Below, piece after piece: positions 11,441 to 24,147 of a stretch of 64,000 nt of DNA. This DNA is from Sambucus nigra (taxonomy: Eukaryota > Streptophyta > Magnoliopsida > Dipsacales > Adoxaceae): contig OX422217.1 in NCBI GenBank assembly GCA_949130495.1, forward strand, positions 575,890,606 through 575,954,605. The letters run 5' to 3'. A model generated the notes under the pieces. It did not search any database and was not told where the DNA came from. It saw only the letters and a program-made list of their open reading frames with translations. The position numbers and the translations under genes are program-made. Each line of letters begins with the position of its first letter. Position 1 is the stretch's first letter.

Positions 11441-14099
11441 TAACAAATGTGGGTTTATCAATGTAAAATTCATAACATATATAACAAAAATGTAAACTTT
11501 ATTCCAACTCAAATGTACGACAATGGAAGTCTTGACTAAGCGGCATGAAAGATCTTCAAGAATTCAAAGGTTCATCTAAATTTAATCTAAGACAAAAAAA
11601 TAACGCCTCACTCAAAATGAATCAAGTCTATATGAATTGAAATACTCATGTCTCAAACTTTTTGTTACAAGAATCTAGCCAACTAATATTAATACAAAAT
11701 TACATTTTCAATCTCTCCATTTAGCTACTCTATTAAAAAACTCCCCCAAATTAAAAATAATCTTATTTCCCCTACAATACACCCATCTCACTACCTATAT
11801 ACTCGGTGAAGTAGGAGCGTAATGTACAATAGCCGATAAGACGGATGATAAATAAAATTTTTTAGGGTGAACAATCGACCGGAGTCATAATCATCAATGC
11901 TAATCCCAAAATCACAATAGTAACAAAAAGCTTCATGTAAGGAATATTATGCACAAAGAGAAACTCGCCCTACAAGATATCACAACATGAATCTTATAAA
12001 CATAAACTAAAAGATGGATGATATCTAACGAGTAGAGAAAAAAATATTAATATAAACTACAAGTTGAGGTGCAAGTGTTGGTGCATCAGAATCTACATGT
12101 TGTCAAGGTAGGCATTGTTCAGTGTAATTTAATAAATGTGATGAACTTATAATCGTTAATTCACTCATAATACTCACATCCACATCAAAGAATAGACATA
12201 GCCAGCGATCAATCTCCCATGGGGTAAGGCTGTATTGGTGGAACTAGTTCACACTCTCCTCATAATAAAAATGATAAGCTCAGGGTAGTTTATTTAATTA
12301 TTATGTACTAAGGCATATATCAACCTACCTATGTGATATGAAAAATAAATGGGGAGACGAAATGGAATGAGTTTGTAAACAACAAAAAATATAGCAAGGA
12401 ATCTTACATCTAAGTAATCTAAAAACCAACAAGAAAATATGCAAAGATTGTTACGAGGAACATTATCCATAATATAAGAGTCATAATTATTATCATTGAG
12501 ATAAGTCTCTAACCCTAAATGAGTAGATAGAATCTCACTGATAAGCTCACTTATGACAACATGCATAAAATAATGGAGAATAAGTGTGTCTTTGATAATG
12601 ATCATGTCCATATAGAACTCGAGAACCAAAGTATCATTGGCCGAACCATGGGGATGAACCAACGGTGAATCCAGAATAATATTTATCAATCACAAAAGGT
12701 ACAGACCATAATCATTCCTCTCCCAATGCTCTAGATTAAGGTCTCTCTTTCTGATAATTCGATGAAACATAAATGATGATGACAAAGCAGAATTGTCTTT
12801 AGTGAAGATAATACTAGGAGCCTCAGCTTGTGTGGTCGGAACTAGCATAAAGGCACTCAGGGCCTACCGATGTCTCATAGTCTATCTAGGGATCAATGAA
12901 AAGTCAAGGGATCCCAAAGTCTCACTGTGTTCACTCTGAACATGAACTATATTTATATAATGAGTTTTAGATATATCCATTACGCAGAAAAATGGACTAA
13001 AACCTAAATAAACAAAAATCCTAGGGTTGAAATGAAAAATTACATAGAACCACCAAATGTACTAGCCCAAAACCAATAAAAATATAATCAACTCCTAAAA
13101 TAGTATATTCAACCTAAAAACTCTAGAAGAGAAGGAAATCAACTAGACTCAAAGATAAACGAAGACTTACTCACATGAAATCAGGAAATTGACACAAATA
13201 TGTCAAATCCAGCGTTGAACATCACAAACCATTTAAAAATCTCTCAAGATGAGATCAAAGTGACATGTAATGGGTAAAATGACTCTAGGGCTAATTTTAC
13301 ATAGGGTTTTACCTTTGGGAAATTTTGAGGATGAAATTAGCAAACGAAACAATTCCCCCTATGTTAACTCTCAATACCGTGCGAACGATCCCTATTAACC
13401 ATGCAAACAATCCATATTAACTGTGCAAACGGGTCCCTTTAATAGGAGTGCACACAAAACAGGGTAAAATTCCAAATAAGTTCAAAAGCTCCTAAATTTC
13501 TAACTCAATTTTCCAAATTCCAAATTCTATAATAAAAAAAATCAACAACTCGCACACACATGTATACAAATGCAAACATTAAACATATAAATTGTGATTG
13601 GGATTATGAAACACAAAATCAATGATTTGACACAAATATTTCATTTAAATATTGATTAAAAACGTGAATAAAAACACATTTAACTAAATTTCATTAAATT
13701 TAACATTAAAGTCATAAATTTTGCATCCAAAAGATATTTTAAAACTTTATAATATCAGTCAAGGTATGATTCATGTGAAAATTAAAAATCAACATGAATA
13801 CACATAATCAAATCATGTAAAACATTACAATTGATGCTTAAAATACAATCGTCACATCAATATCCTTTTGATAAAAAGTGATAGTTTCAAGCCATTAACT
13901 CCCTCGGGCATATGTTGATTTAAAATATTTTAAATGCTAACTAAATAACAATTTTCATATTTGAAAATCTATTCCTTATCTTGTTTTTCGTGCCAGCTGA
14001 AGCTTCTGGCTTGTGGATCTTTTTCAACAATTTTTGACTTTTTCAATTGATTACTTTTCACACGCCTAAATGACACCTACCCAAAAAAATTTGACTTTC
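11441..14099. other. AT-rich region, one broken unknown frame
   Basis: Right flank of the Tat element. It begins with 'taaca', a possible target duplication that cannot be paired without the other end. Apart from the minus-strand frame below and AT-rich, TE-like sequence I see nothing recognisable. Confidence 0.5.
12294..12980 (-). pseudogene. unknown 229-codon frame with three stops
   Basis: Starting from the ATG at 12980 (MDISKTHYINIVHVQSEHSE...), one frame runs 229 codons to a stop at 12294 with only three internal stops. The last 132 codons are uninterrupted and end in a hydrophobic stretch (IFSCWFLDYLDVRFLAIFFVVYKL). In DNA this AT-rich, such a length is mildly unusual and suggests an old coding sequence. 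I do not recognise the family and infer no function. Chance is a real alternative. Confidence 0.25.
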
Positions 14100-14383
<284 letters not shown>

Positions 14384-14484
14384 GAGAAGGTGGTGTTTTA
14401 CTATTCCAAAAAATCAACGGTTGAAAACGAATTTTTTTGAGAGATCTAATGGCGTGGGATTATGCCACGTAGGATTATACCATT

Positions 14485-14776
14485 GTGACATGGCAAAGTG
14501 GAACAAACCAAATAAAACCCACTCAAATTTCCATTTCAATCCCGTTCATCACGATTTCCCCCTCACTTTCTCCCAAAACTCAAACCCCCTTTGATGTCGG
14601 CTCCCTCTCAAAGTCGCCTCCCTCTCAAACCCTACCACCTCCGCTGCCTCCCTCCCACCAACATCGGCTACCTCTCTCAGCTCCGCTTCATACCCGCTTC
14701 ATACATCAGATCACGAAGGCATCAGATTTGGTATTTTTGGATCGGAGATAGAGTTGTTGGATCGAAGATAAAGTGA
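14485..14776 (+). other. proline/serine-rich leader-like stretch
   Basis: Cytosine-rich sequence (ctccctctcaaac, ctcctcc) with open frames rich in Pro and Ser. It looks like a plant 5' UTR or first exon at the start of captured gene sequence. No domain is seen. Confidence 0.2.
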
Positions 14777-15152
14777 AGGGCGAGTCCTTGATGCTACGCA
14801 GTCACTCTTCCTCCTCCTCTTCATTGTCCTCAGATTCTGACAATGACAAGTCATCGTTCAAGGTTTTTTGGTTCTTCGGAAGGCAAAAAAATGTTCACAA
14901 AGTTTTCGACGGTGGCTAGCGTATGTTCATCTTCCTTTTCTTTTCAATTTCATTTTAATTCCGTAAGAAGCCTGAAAATTACCTGAAAATAACCCTAATT
15001 GTTTTAATTTCCTGCTTCAATTACCTAAAATATTACCTATCTCACTTTAATTCTATAAATGCACATTTCAGATCTGCTGTAATGGGATTTCGGCACTTAT
15101 TCTTTCAGCACAATTCTGTATATCTTATTTTTTGTTCACATTCGTACCATAG

Positions 15153-15513
15153 GTGCATCTGTACGGTAATCATAGGGTTATGTGACTATTGCCGACTTTG
15201 TGGCGAAATCAGAATGGTACGTATGTTTTTCTTTCGATTTATATTTGTTTTTCAAGTTTGAAAATTGCATTTCCAGGTCTAAAAAGGCTACATTACATTA
15301 TTGGTGTTAATTAAATTTTTTTGGCAGTGCTTTTATATAGAATTTTCTGTCTTCTTTTATATAATCGCTCATAATTTCCTTATCTCTTAGATTTGGGTAA
15401 TGATTTACGCTACTAGAGACTTTAAAGGTCCATTGAGTATTGTAGCCACCGAGACAAAGAGCCCGGTAGACAGGTCGAGGCTGGGGAGCTTAACCGTTGC
15501 CAATCACTTGCAG
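15153..15513 (+). pseudogene. captured two-exon gene fragment, unknown family
   Basis: Two consecutive exon-like blocks with matching splice sites and phase. 15153-15216 follows 'accatag' and ends before GTACGT, encoding a Cys-containing stretch (CDYCRLCGEIRM). 15391-15513 follows 'tctcttag' and ends before GTATGC; it is exactly 41 codons and open (IWVMIYATRDFKGPLSIVAT...). The intervening 174 bases would be the intron. Retained phase and splice signals point to a genomic, not cDNA, origin of the capture. I do not recognise the protein. Confidence 0.4.
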
Positions 15514-16044
15514 GTATGCTCTCCATTCTTCTCTAATTTCTGGATAATTAGCTATTGATTTTTTTTTGCCAAAAAAAAAAATTAATCTTTATGGCAACTA
15601 GCGGTTGGATTAAATCTGTTAATCTTATATGCAGTTTGACAGAGCACACGACTCAAGAAAAATTAACTGTCATCGCGTGTCATATCCATGTCCACTCAGT
15701 GTCCGTTAACCTTATATCCAAGATGGATCTGACAAAAACATTAATTACGTATAGAAACTGAATGTATTTTTATTAATGTATTCTTATTAATTATGTGCAA
15801 TTGTATTCTTACTAATTATGTGCAATTGTATTAATGTATTCTTACTAATGGTTTTCTATTAATGGTGCTAATGTTTACTGGATTTTGGATTCATGGTGCT
15901 AATGTGGGATTTTCTTAGTGTTGGAGTTATACGAAAGTTGATCTCAATGGGGGGTAATACAGGGGTGGTGGTCGATTCATGGTGCTACTAGAGCATTATT
16001 CTATTCCTTACAAGACGAAAATCAGGCCTTTTAAATCGCTATTT

Positions 16045-16161
16045 ATTTTTAAATCGCATGTCTCAAGTGGATTTGCATTTGTTCATTTCCATTTTGTTGA
16101 GGATGCTACGAAGGATCTTGAAGCAACTAATGGGATAACTCTAGCTGCTTCTGTAATTTAG
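16045..16161 (+). pseudogene. RRM-like RNA-binding fragment
   Basis: Encodes SSGFAFVHFHFVEDATKDL followed by EATNGITLAAS. GFAFVHF fits the RNP1 signature of an RNA recognition motif ([R/K]-G-[F/Y]-[G/A]-F-V-x-[F/Y], with Ser at the first position), and the following DAxxxLExxNG spacing fits the RRM second helix and loop. RNP2 and the first half of the domain are not seen. I take it as a piece of a host RNA-binding protein gene carried by the Helitron; a chance match is possible. Confidence 0.35.
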
Positions 16162-16741
16162 TCTGTAATGTTTTCTCAATTGTATGATGTTGTTTATATT
16201 TTGAATCAATGTTTTCTCATCGTTTTCTTAGTAGGAGAAGGGTGGTGAGCTTGCAGTTCAAAGGGATGCTTTCGCTCCACAATCTGCTATTATTATGATG
16301 CAGTTGAAAGGGGTGCTTTTTCTGTTCAAAGGTATGCTTCTGCTCAACAGTTCAAAGGGATGCTTCTCCCTTTCACCCATCTACATTCGCCTCTCTCTCT
16401 CACTCTCCCTCCCAAAGCTGCTGCCTCATCCCTCAGCTGCTTCCCTGATATTGGTGCAGCAAAAAAGGTAATCTCTCCCACACATGCTCTCACCTATAAT
16501 TTTTTTGGAAAAATTAAGTTTTTCTTTGTTTTGCCACCACAGTTTCAGTTTCTTACTTTGATTCTTCATCTTTGACAATATCTAGCATTTCATGTTTCTC
16601 GAGCTCAAGAGATGGGTCGCAAAGTGGAATCGTGCGGTGAATGAGTTTATACGGTCAATGAGCTCCAGAGGTGGGTCGTAATATTCCTGACGTGGAAGGT
16701 CGAGCCTCACAACTACAGGCACTATAGATAAACCATCTTCT

Positions 16742-17039
16742 ATGACTTCTCCATTGTTAATCACCCCTACACCACAATGTTTCCCTCGGCATAACCAACC
16801 CCCCTTATCAAACAAGTGTGTTGTCATCCGGGATGTTTCGGAAGTGGACATCATTCTTAAAGAGGTATTTAAACAAACTTTAATTATGGTGGAACATACA
16901 TCACATTCTTTGTCTCTTTCTCATTTAACTTGACTAATATAAGATTTGTATTTTACTTTTTCAGAAGAGAAAATACATGGAGCAACTTTTGGTTAACGAA
17001 AAGGGTAAGGGAAAGAAAACACCCCCTCACTTGGTTTGA
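16742..17039 (+). pseudogene. captured exon pair, C-terminal gene fragment
   Basis: A frame ending NKCVVIRDVSEVDIILKE reaches a GT donor at 16865. After an acceptor (ttttcag ending 16964) the frame continues in phase 0 as KRKYMEQLLVNEKGKGKK and stops at 17037-17039. This looks like the last two exons of an unknown gene. A further frame at 17125-17314 (EELSNRILGQKLRRERERNQ) may be from the same or another captured gene. The family is not recognised. Confidence 0.3.
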
Positions 17040-17879
17040 TTTATTTCTTCTGCAATGAATTTCAGTTTATAGTTTTAAAAATGCCATAATTGCGAGTCTT
17101 AAATATTTGCATATATTTAACATGTGAGGAATTATCCAATCGCATCTTGGGTCAAAAACTCCGACGTGAACGGGAACGAAACCAACATATTGTATTACAG
17201 TGTGAAAGTATTGAGGATCAACCTTCCATTTCATGCGTTGTCTGTGTGCTTAGTGATATTTTTTTTGTTAAGCTCGAGAGATATGACATATTTAGTAGAA
17301 CATGCAGTGTTTAGTCAATTGTTCCACCACGAGATCTTTCTGACATTTACCACTTTTTCCTTTAACGAGGTCACAATTAGCAGTATAGAGCCTTAATAGC
17401 AGGTCCTCTTTTCCAATATATGAGGAAAAAAATAATTGAGATGGTAAGTGTAGTTTTTTCTCAAAGTGTCACGAAAAACTGTAATAAGAATTACCATCTT
17501 CTTTAAATATAAGCTTTCCATGTTTTGGGGTGTCTTTTACATTTAGTTATTAGTTGTTATTCAAGACATGTAAAGTTTTAGTGTTCAAGACATCGTTGGC
17601 GCTCGGAGCCTCATTAAACACTCCCACCCCAAACATTGACCCATCCACCTTAATAGTCCCCAATCATCCCAAACTAGGGATGAGTACGCACTCACACTTT
17701 TAAACACCTTATTTTACAATTACAATGAACTTTAGTTTAATTTGAGTGTTATAAATGTATTCTCTCTCACGCTCTTTGAGCATCAAGGTAGATCGAGAGC
17801 AGTTACTTCCTTGGAATTGAAGCTTACATTGATGTCGGATTAAGGTTCAACATGGTCGAGGAGGTACCTCAGTGAAAGG

Positions 17880-20844
17880 TGTAATACCCCGTACTTTTGG
17901 CTATATTTATTTTTGGGATTAATTAATTAAATGTGAATTAATTGGGAATTAATCCGGATAAAATACTAGCGTGATGTGAGTTGGTATTTGACTATATTGA
18001 GTATATATGATGTTATATGAATATTGAATTATGAAATTTTTCGTGAGATTTATATACGGAAATTTGGTCATTTTATTGGGACGCGTGTGACAGTCGCGTC
18101 AGGATATAATTATTTTATTTATAAAAGTGAATTTAAATTCTATTAACCGTATGGTCATTTTGAGTGCGCCAACTCGTCCGGAAGGGTCGAGATAGTCAGA
18201 AAACACTAGCCGGGGGTTTAGTTTGGGTCCCGAGGTATTTTTAGGCCATACCGGCAACATAAAGGGTATTTTGGTAATTTTGTATTTTTGGGAATTATTA
18301 ATGACGAAAATTAGGAGTCTTTATCTGATTGGGAATAGACCCACTAAACCCACTAACCAACCCTTAATGACCCAATAAGCTACGGAGGTTATCAAATTAG
18401 GTTTCCAACTTTCCAAAAGAAAACCCTAGCCACCATAGCCACCTTTGGAGAAGGAAGCTTGTAGAGAAGGAATTCTGCAGAAAGAGAGGGAGAGAGCTTC
18501 ATCATCGTCATCAAAATCTGAGATAAACTTAAGGCAAGTGATTTAATTCCGTTTAATTTCAGAGAATGCTCCTTCCATGCGTAGGGATTTAATAAAATTG
18601 ATTTGTTCTATGTGAAATATGAAGACCCATGTAGTTTGGAACTTAGAACTTGAAATCTTGAGGAAAATTGCATGTAGAATGGTAGGTAGATGATTTTTCT
18701 GATGATATTAGTTATTGGATGAAACTAAAAACGGATTTAAGTTGGGTTAATTCATGATTTAAAATTTTAGGGTTTATGTTCTTGAAAAATTGGGGGAAAG
18801 TGATGAGCCTTGATGATTGGGATGAATTAACTCCTTAAAATACATTAGTTTATAACCTTGTTATGAGTAGGATTGATTAGAGACCTTAAAACCTTGTTGG
18901 GACGAATTTTAGAGGAGATTTGTGGAGTAAGAATTGATGAAAAACGAAAGTAGGAAAATCTGGGCCGAAACTGGTCCCTCGTTAGAAGACCTCTCCAGGT
19001 CGTTCGAACGAGCTCGTTCGAACGAGCTTCTAACGAGTTGACCAGTCGCTTCTAACGAAAGGGAATTTCGTTCGATAACTTCGTTCGAACGAGATCTCGT
19101 TAGAAGGTACACTTCGTTCGAACGATATCTCATTAGAAGGTACAGTTCGTTCGAACGAACTGAAATCTCGTTCGAACAGCCTCGTTCGAACGAGACTTCT
19201 AACGAGCTGGCAGTTTAGGCCTTTTTGGCCTGTTTTGATTTTGGGAGTCCCGTAAACTTATTCGAGGATAGAGATAACATTTCTTTGATGGTGTATTAGT
19301 ATACGTGGGACAATTGGGTTATAATGAGGAGTAAATTATATAAGCGTGGATCAAATCAAATAGACATTTCAGTCGAGACGTGAGTGCCTACTACGACGTG
19401 AGAAAAAATTATGGCGCGTATAAATATGGACCGGGATTATATAGGTTGTATATATATTAAGTTGGTAAAAGAATGCGATGTGTACTATAATTAAATTACG
19501 GTGATTACTAAGATGTGTGTTACTTAGTATTGGTATATGATTTGTGTGTATGACATACCTACCATACTTGCTATCACGGGAGGTTTGCGTTCGCTTAGGG
19601 CCCTCTAATCCTTGTGTTGCCCGGATTTAGACTGGTTACCTTGATGAGCATAGGTCATAGAAAGACTTATTGGGATATTGATAAGTCCGCTGATCGTGGG
19701 AGCGTAGGTATGTGCGTGACCCATGTGATGTGACTGTGTTCGCCTCCATTATTTGTGATGTTGTTATCTGTGAACTATTCCTGAGAGATTCGGAATATGT
19801 GATCCTTATGTACGTGATGTACCGAGATGGATAGCAGAGTATGTGTGCACCGCAGCTTAGTTCTCGGGGTTCTTGTATTGTATATTTATGATGTGAATAA
19901 TATACACTTAATTAATGGGAACCTTCATGTTAATACTGTGAATATAATTATGGTGTTGTTTTGAGAAAAACATAACGGGTTAATCGATAGTGAAACATAT
20001 TGCACATTGAGCATCTGAGTTTATGTTAAGCCCCTACTTATTGAGATCGTTATAATGTTAATGGGAACCGAGTAAAAAGGGTAGAACCTATGATAGTCTA
20101 GCTGGTTATGATGTCACTTAGCTAGTGGGTTGTGTCATTTTAGATGGGTACTTGCGTTAGGAGTGCACAGTTAGACGAGAGGTGAGAATTTCATGTGAGT
20201 GCACGTCCTAACATGTACTTTGCATTTAATGTTTTAAATGTTTTTAAAGCACTTGCAGGTTTTTAAAATATCTCCACATTCGGGCTCTGACCCGTTTGCT
20301 TTCAAATCTATTTTTCTTGTAAAACCATTTTAGGTGCCCAGCCACAAGGACACCATGCATAGGATACTCATTCAGGTGACGAGCTGTAGCTGTTTGTGGA
20401 AGCTACAGGGATTTGCTTTTAGACGCTTCTATCATTCGGATTCCAGATTCAGTATCTATCAGTTGTAGGGCATGTTGCCCATTTCTATTAGAGACATCTT
20501 TCCATTACAGTTTTTCAGACTTTGGCATGTATTGTTTCAGTATTTAGTTTAGTTATTTCAGTTTGTGGTATTGTAGTGAGGAGTTTTCCTCCAGACTTTA
20601 TTTACCTTATGTGATGGTTATTCTATTTACTTCGTTATGGTGAATGGTGTTATTATTCTTCATTACACTTGTTGCATGTTAATCAGACTTTAATTAAAAT
20701 TTGGCAACTTACTTTTTAAATACTAGGTGGTTAGTTATAATAAAATGTTATCGACAGTGATGCTATTAACTGAGCCAACTTGGCATTTTGGTTTAATTTA
20801 ATAAAGGAATAGCTACCCGGTATTTAATTAGTCGGGGTGTCACA
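17880..20844 (+). mobile_element. 5' LTR of the Tekay element (2965 bp)
   Basis: Runs from TGTAATACCCCG to GGGGTGTCACA, with imperfect 12-base terminal inverted repeats. Possible promoter boxes are TATAAAAG at 18120-18127 and TATAAATA at 19419-19426. A leader-like part with 'aaaccctagccacc' and GA-rich sequence (18420-18510) suggests transcription starts before it. The palindrome array is at 18978-19206. Relative to the 3' LTR it keeps 114 bases (after 18526) and 14 bases of the palindrome array that the 3' copy lacks. Confidence 0.95.
18978..19206. repeat. palindrome array, Tekay 5' LTR
   Basis: Seven TTCGAA cores, mostly as TCGTTCGAACGA, mixed with TTCTAACGA and its reverse complement TCGTTAGAA. 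It is far richer in CpG than the AT-rich LTR around it. Positions 19181-19205 are identical, base for base over 25 bases, to 31449-31473 in the copia LTR. Confidence 0.95.
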
Positions 20845-20846
20845 AG

Positions 20847-20858
20847 TGGTATCAGAGC
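20847..20858 (+). promoter_or_regulatory. primer binding site (initiator Met tRNA)
   Basis: TGGTATCAGAGC, complementary to the plant tRNA-iMet 3' end, two bases after the LTR end. The following leader (ttaggttctagtgtccttta) is also found next to the primer sites of the two non-coding elements at 54.4 and 61.8 kb. Confidence 0.95.
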
Positions 20859-21027
20859 ATTAGGTTCTAGTGTCCTTTAGGATCTGACGGCTTATTATGT
20901 TTCCGCTAAGTTTCTTTGATATAGAGCCCTATATTCTAGGACTGTTGTACTCTTTTTGTGTATGCTTCGTTCTTCAGCTATTTTAAGTTTATAAACAGTG
21001 AACTTATAAACTTTATTCTTATTTCAG

Positions 21028-22185
21028 ATGCCTCCACGACGTGCACGACGAGTTCCCAGGGATGCAACGCCTGAACCCCAGCCCGCTCCAGTTCAGGGCA
21101 TGATGAACGCCGCTGAGGTTGCAGCTATAGTAGCCCAAGCGGTAAATTCCGCAATTGCCGTAGTCCAGCCGGCACCACCTCATGCGTCAGTTGTCGTGCC
21201 AGTACAGGAAAATGCATTCCCGTCTTCTTGGGAACGTGTACGTGACGCTTTTCAGAAAGCGCATCCGCCAGAGTTTGCAGGTAGCTCAGATGTGGTAGTC
21301 TCGAGCCAGTGGAGGAAGGATATGCAGAGGCACTTGAGGATGTATGAGTGCACGGATGTTCAGAAGCAGGTGCTAGCTACTTCCAAGCTAGTTGGATCTG
21401 CACTGCAGTGGTGGGAGTCTATTACCACCATGGAGGAGAGGGATACCCTCACTATTCAAGACTTCTGGGTGCGGTTTGACCGCAAGTACTTTCCGTCCGC
21501 TGTTCATACGGAAATGAGGAGGAAACTGATGAATCTGAAGTAGGAGGGTAAGACCGTGGCCGAATATGAGGCTGAGTTCACGAATCTGTTGAATATCGTT
21601 CCAGATGAGATACCGATAGAGAAGAAGAAGATTGAGAAGTTCACGGACGGGTTGACATGGAGGATCCGTCAGCATCTGTTAGGGAACCTTTCGTTCGCCA
21701 CTTATTCTGATGTGCTTAACGCTGCTTTGTTACATTGCCAGGATCATCGCTTTCATATGACTAGGGGAAAGAGATCTGGAGAGTCTAGCCATCAGGGCAG
21801 GACTAGAGGACATGGTGCCGGTGGGGCACAATCTATTCAGGGGCAGAGACAGGGTGAGCAGGGTTCTCAGCAGGGGGATCAGAAGAGGTTCAGATCAGGG
21901 AACTACAGGCACGGACAGGGAGGTTTTCGTCAGGGCCATCAGGGTCCAAATGGCCATTAGGGCCACCAGGGGTAGAATGGGCAGCAGTTTCACCAGGGCC
22001 ATCAGGGCCACGGGAGGAATGGTAATGGCCACCAGGGCCGGGGACAGCAGGGGCAGAGAGGAGGGAACTTCCCAGGGAAGTGTTTTGTTTGTGGCAAGAC
22101 TGGCCATAAACGACAGGATTGTCCTGATAGGGGAAGGGCCCCACAGCAGCAGCAGCAGGGTGCTCGCCAGGAGACGCAGAGGCCT
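21028..22185 (+). pseudogene. Tekay gag
   Basis: Capsid/nucleocapsid protein, starting MPPRRARRVPRDATPEP. The gag core covers about residues 70-230 (PPEFAGSSD...WRKDMQRHLRMYECTD...WWESI...FWVRFDRKYFP), followed by a Gly/Gln/His-rich region of near-repeats (GHQGxxG) and a CCHC zinc knuckle ([14 protein letters not shown], 22081-22122). In-frame TAGs at 21541, 21958 and 21973 each stand where relatives have Gln (CAG). The rest of the frame is open and continues without a shift into protease. Confidence 0.9.
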
Positions 22186-22785
22186 ATGTTTCCCGCCGCT
22201 CTCCCCGCACCGCCACAGATGGCAGCATTGCCACCCATTCCAGTAGTCCCAGCTCAGCAGGGGCAGCTAGAGTATGGACGTGTCTATAACGTCCACCAGG
22301 CTGCAGTTCCTCAGGCACCGCCCGCGATTGAGGGTACGTTTCCTATCCATGGTACTATGGGTTGGGTATTATTTGATACGGGGGCTACACATTGTTTTAT
22401 AGCTACACACTTCGCGAAAGCCTTAGGATTTTTAGCTACGACAGAGAGCACAGTGACGTGTGTCGACTCACCATTGGGGAGTGGGTCACTTATTTTCTTT
22501 ATATGCCGGGGAGTGGGGGTAGAGATTGGTTGTTTGGTATTACCTGCAGATATGTTGGTATTAGATATGCATGTTCACGATGTGATTATCGGTATGGATT
22601 GGCTCGTAGCTTATAGGGCCATGATTGATTACTTCAGCGGGAGCATTGTTTTTGCCATTCCGGGGCAAGAGATGTTTGTAGTGGCGATGCCTCGCCCAGA
22701 GGGAGGATCGACCGCTCATCTGTATTACATTGAGGAGGATACCTCTAAGGAGGTAGTGATTCCTTTAAATTCTATCCCAGTAGTC
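22186..22785 (+). pseudogene. Tekay aspartic protease domain
   Basis: Part of the same polyprotein frame as gag and RT. The active site [13 protein letters not shown] is intact (Asp-Thr-Gly at 22375-22383), followed by [15 protein letters not shown] and the second conserved block [18 protein letters not shown] (about 22580-22630). The domain is open; it is disabled only by stops before and after it. It would process Gag-Pol in the particle. Confidence 0.9.
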
Positions 22786-24147
22786 AGGGAGTATTCGGAT
22801 GTGTTTCAGGAGATACCAGGCCTACCCCCCAGTCGAGAGATAGACTTTGTTATAGATTTACTACCAGGTACGAGACCTATAGCACGTGCACCGTACCGTA
22901 TGGCTCCAGCTGAGATGAGGGAGTTATGGGATCAGATTGAACAATTGTTAGGTCAGGGGTTTATTCGGAGGAGTACTTCACCGTAGGGTGCCCCTGTGTT
23001 GTTCGTAAAGAAGAGGGATGGTTCACTAAGACTGTGTGTGGACTACCGAGAGTTGAATAAGGTCACGATACGGAATAAGTATCCGTTGCCTCGAATCGAT
23101 GACCTATTCGATCAATTGAGAGGAGCTTCTTTCTTATCGAAGATTGACTTGAGATCGGGATACCATCAGTTGCGTATCAAGGAGGAGGATGTCTCGAAGA
23201 CTGCGTTCTTGTCGAGATATGGTTCTTACGAGTTTTGGGTTATGCCTTTTGGTTTGACCAACGCTCCAGCTGTGTTTATGGACTTAATGAACAGAGTGTT
23301 CAGGGATTTCCTAGATCAGTTTGTCATTGTCTTCATCGATGATATTCTGGTTTACTCCCAGACAGAGGAGGAGCACGCCGAGCATTTGAGACAAGTTTTG
23401 CAGACGCTGCGTCAGAACGAGCTGTATGCAAAATTTGAAAAGTGCGGGTTTTGGTTGAAGGAGGTCCAGTTTCTGGGACACATTATTTCCGACCGGGGGA
23501 TATCTGTTGATCCGGGGAAAGTATCCACGGTGAGAGAGTGGGGACAGCCCACGACACCGACTGAGATTCGTAGTTTCTTGGGTCTAGCAGGATACTACAG
23601 GAGGTTTATTCGGGGTTTCTCGAAGATAGCAGGTCCTTTGACACATCTGACTCGTAAGGGTGTGCCATTCATCTGGAGTGATGCCTGTCAGCTGGCATTC
23701 GATGAATTGAAGGACAAATTGACCTCAGCACCTGTGTTAGCATTGCCGAGATTGGGAGTTGAGTATTTGGTTTACACCGATGCATCTTTACAAGGGCTTG
23801 GAGGTGTATTACAGCAGGAGAGACAGGCCATAGCTTATGCTTCCCGTAAGCTTAAGCCTCATGAGAAGAATTACCCCACGCATGATTTGGAGTTGGCAGC
23901 AGTAGTATTTTCCCTACGGATTTGGAGGCACTATCTTTTGGGGGAGAAGTTCCAACTGTTCACGGACCACAAGTCCCTACAATACCTGTTCACGCAGAAA
24001 GAGTTGAATATGCGGCAGCGTAGGTGGCTTGAGTTTGTGAAAGACTACTAGTTCGATATCTAGTATCACCCAGGCAAGGCTAACGTGGTAGCAGACGCAT
24101 TGAGCCGTAGGCCAGCAGATGAGGTGGCAGAGGTGTGGAAGGCAAAG
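22786..24147 (+). pseudogene. Tekay reverse transcriptase and RNase H
   Basis: RT: the [28 protein letters not shown] entry, [55 protein letters not shown] and the catalytic FIDD (23332-23343). RNase H: Asp in YTDAS (23779), Glu in DLELAAV (23890) and Asp in FTDHKS (23965) are all present, ending at HPGKANVVADALSR. In-frame TAGs lie at 22984 (relatives have Trp in SPWGAPV), 24049 and 24061 (relatives have Gln in DYQFDIQYHPG). There is no frameshift in this part. Confidence 0.92.

Noticed and set aside
21890..22246. Several frames overlapping the gag tail
   Set aside because: GC-rich, low-complexity shadow frames of the Gly/Gln/His-rich gag region.
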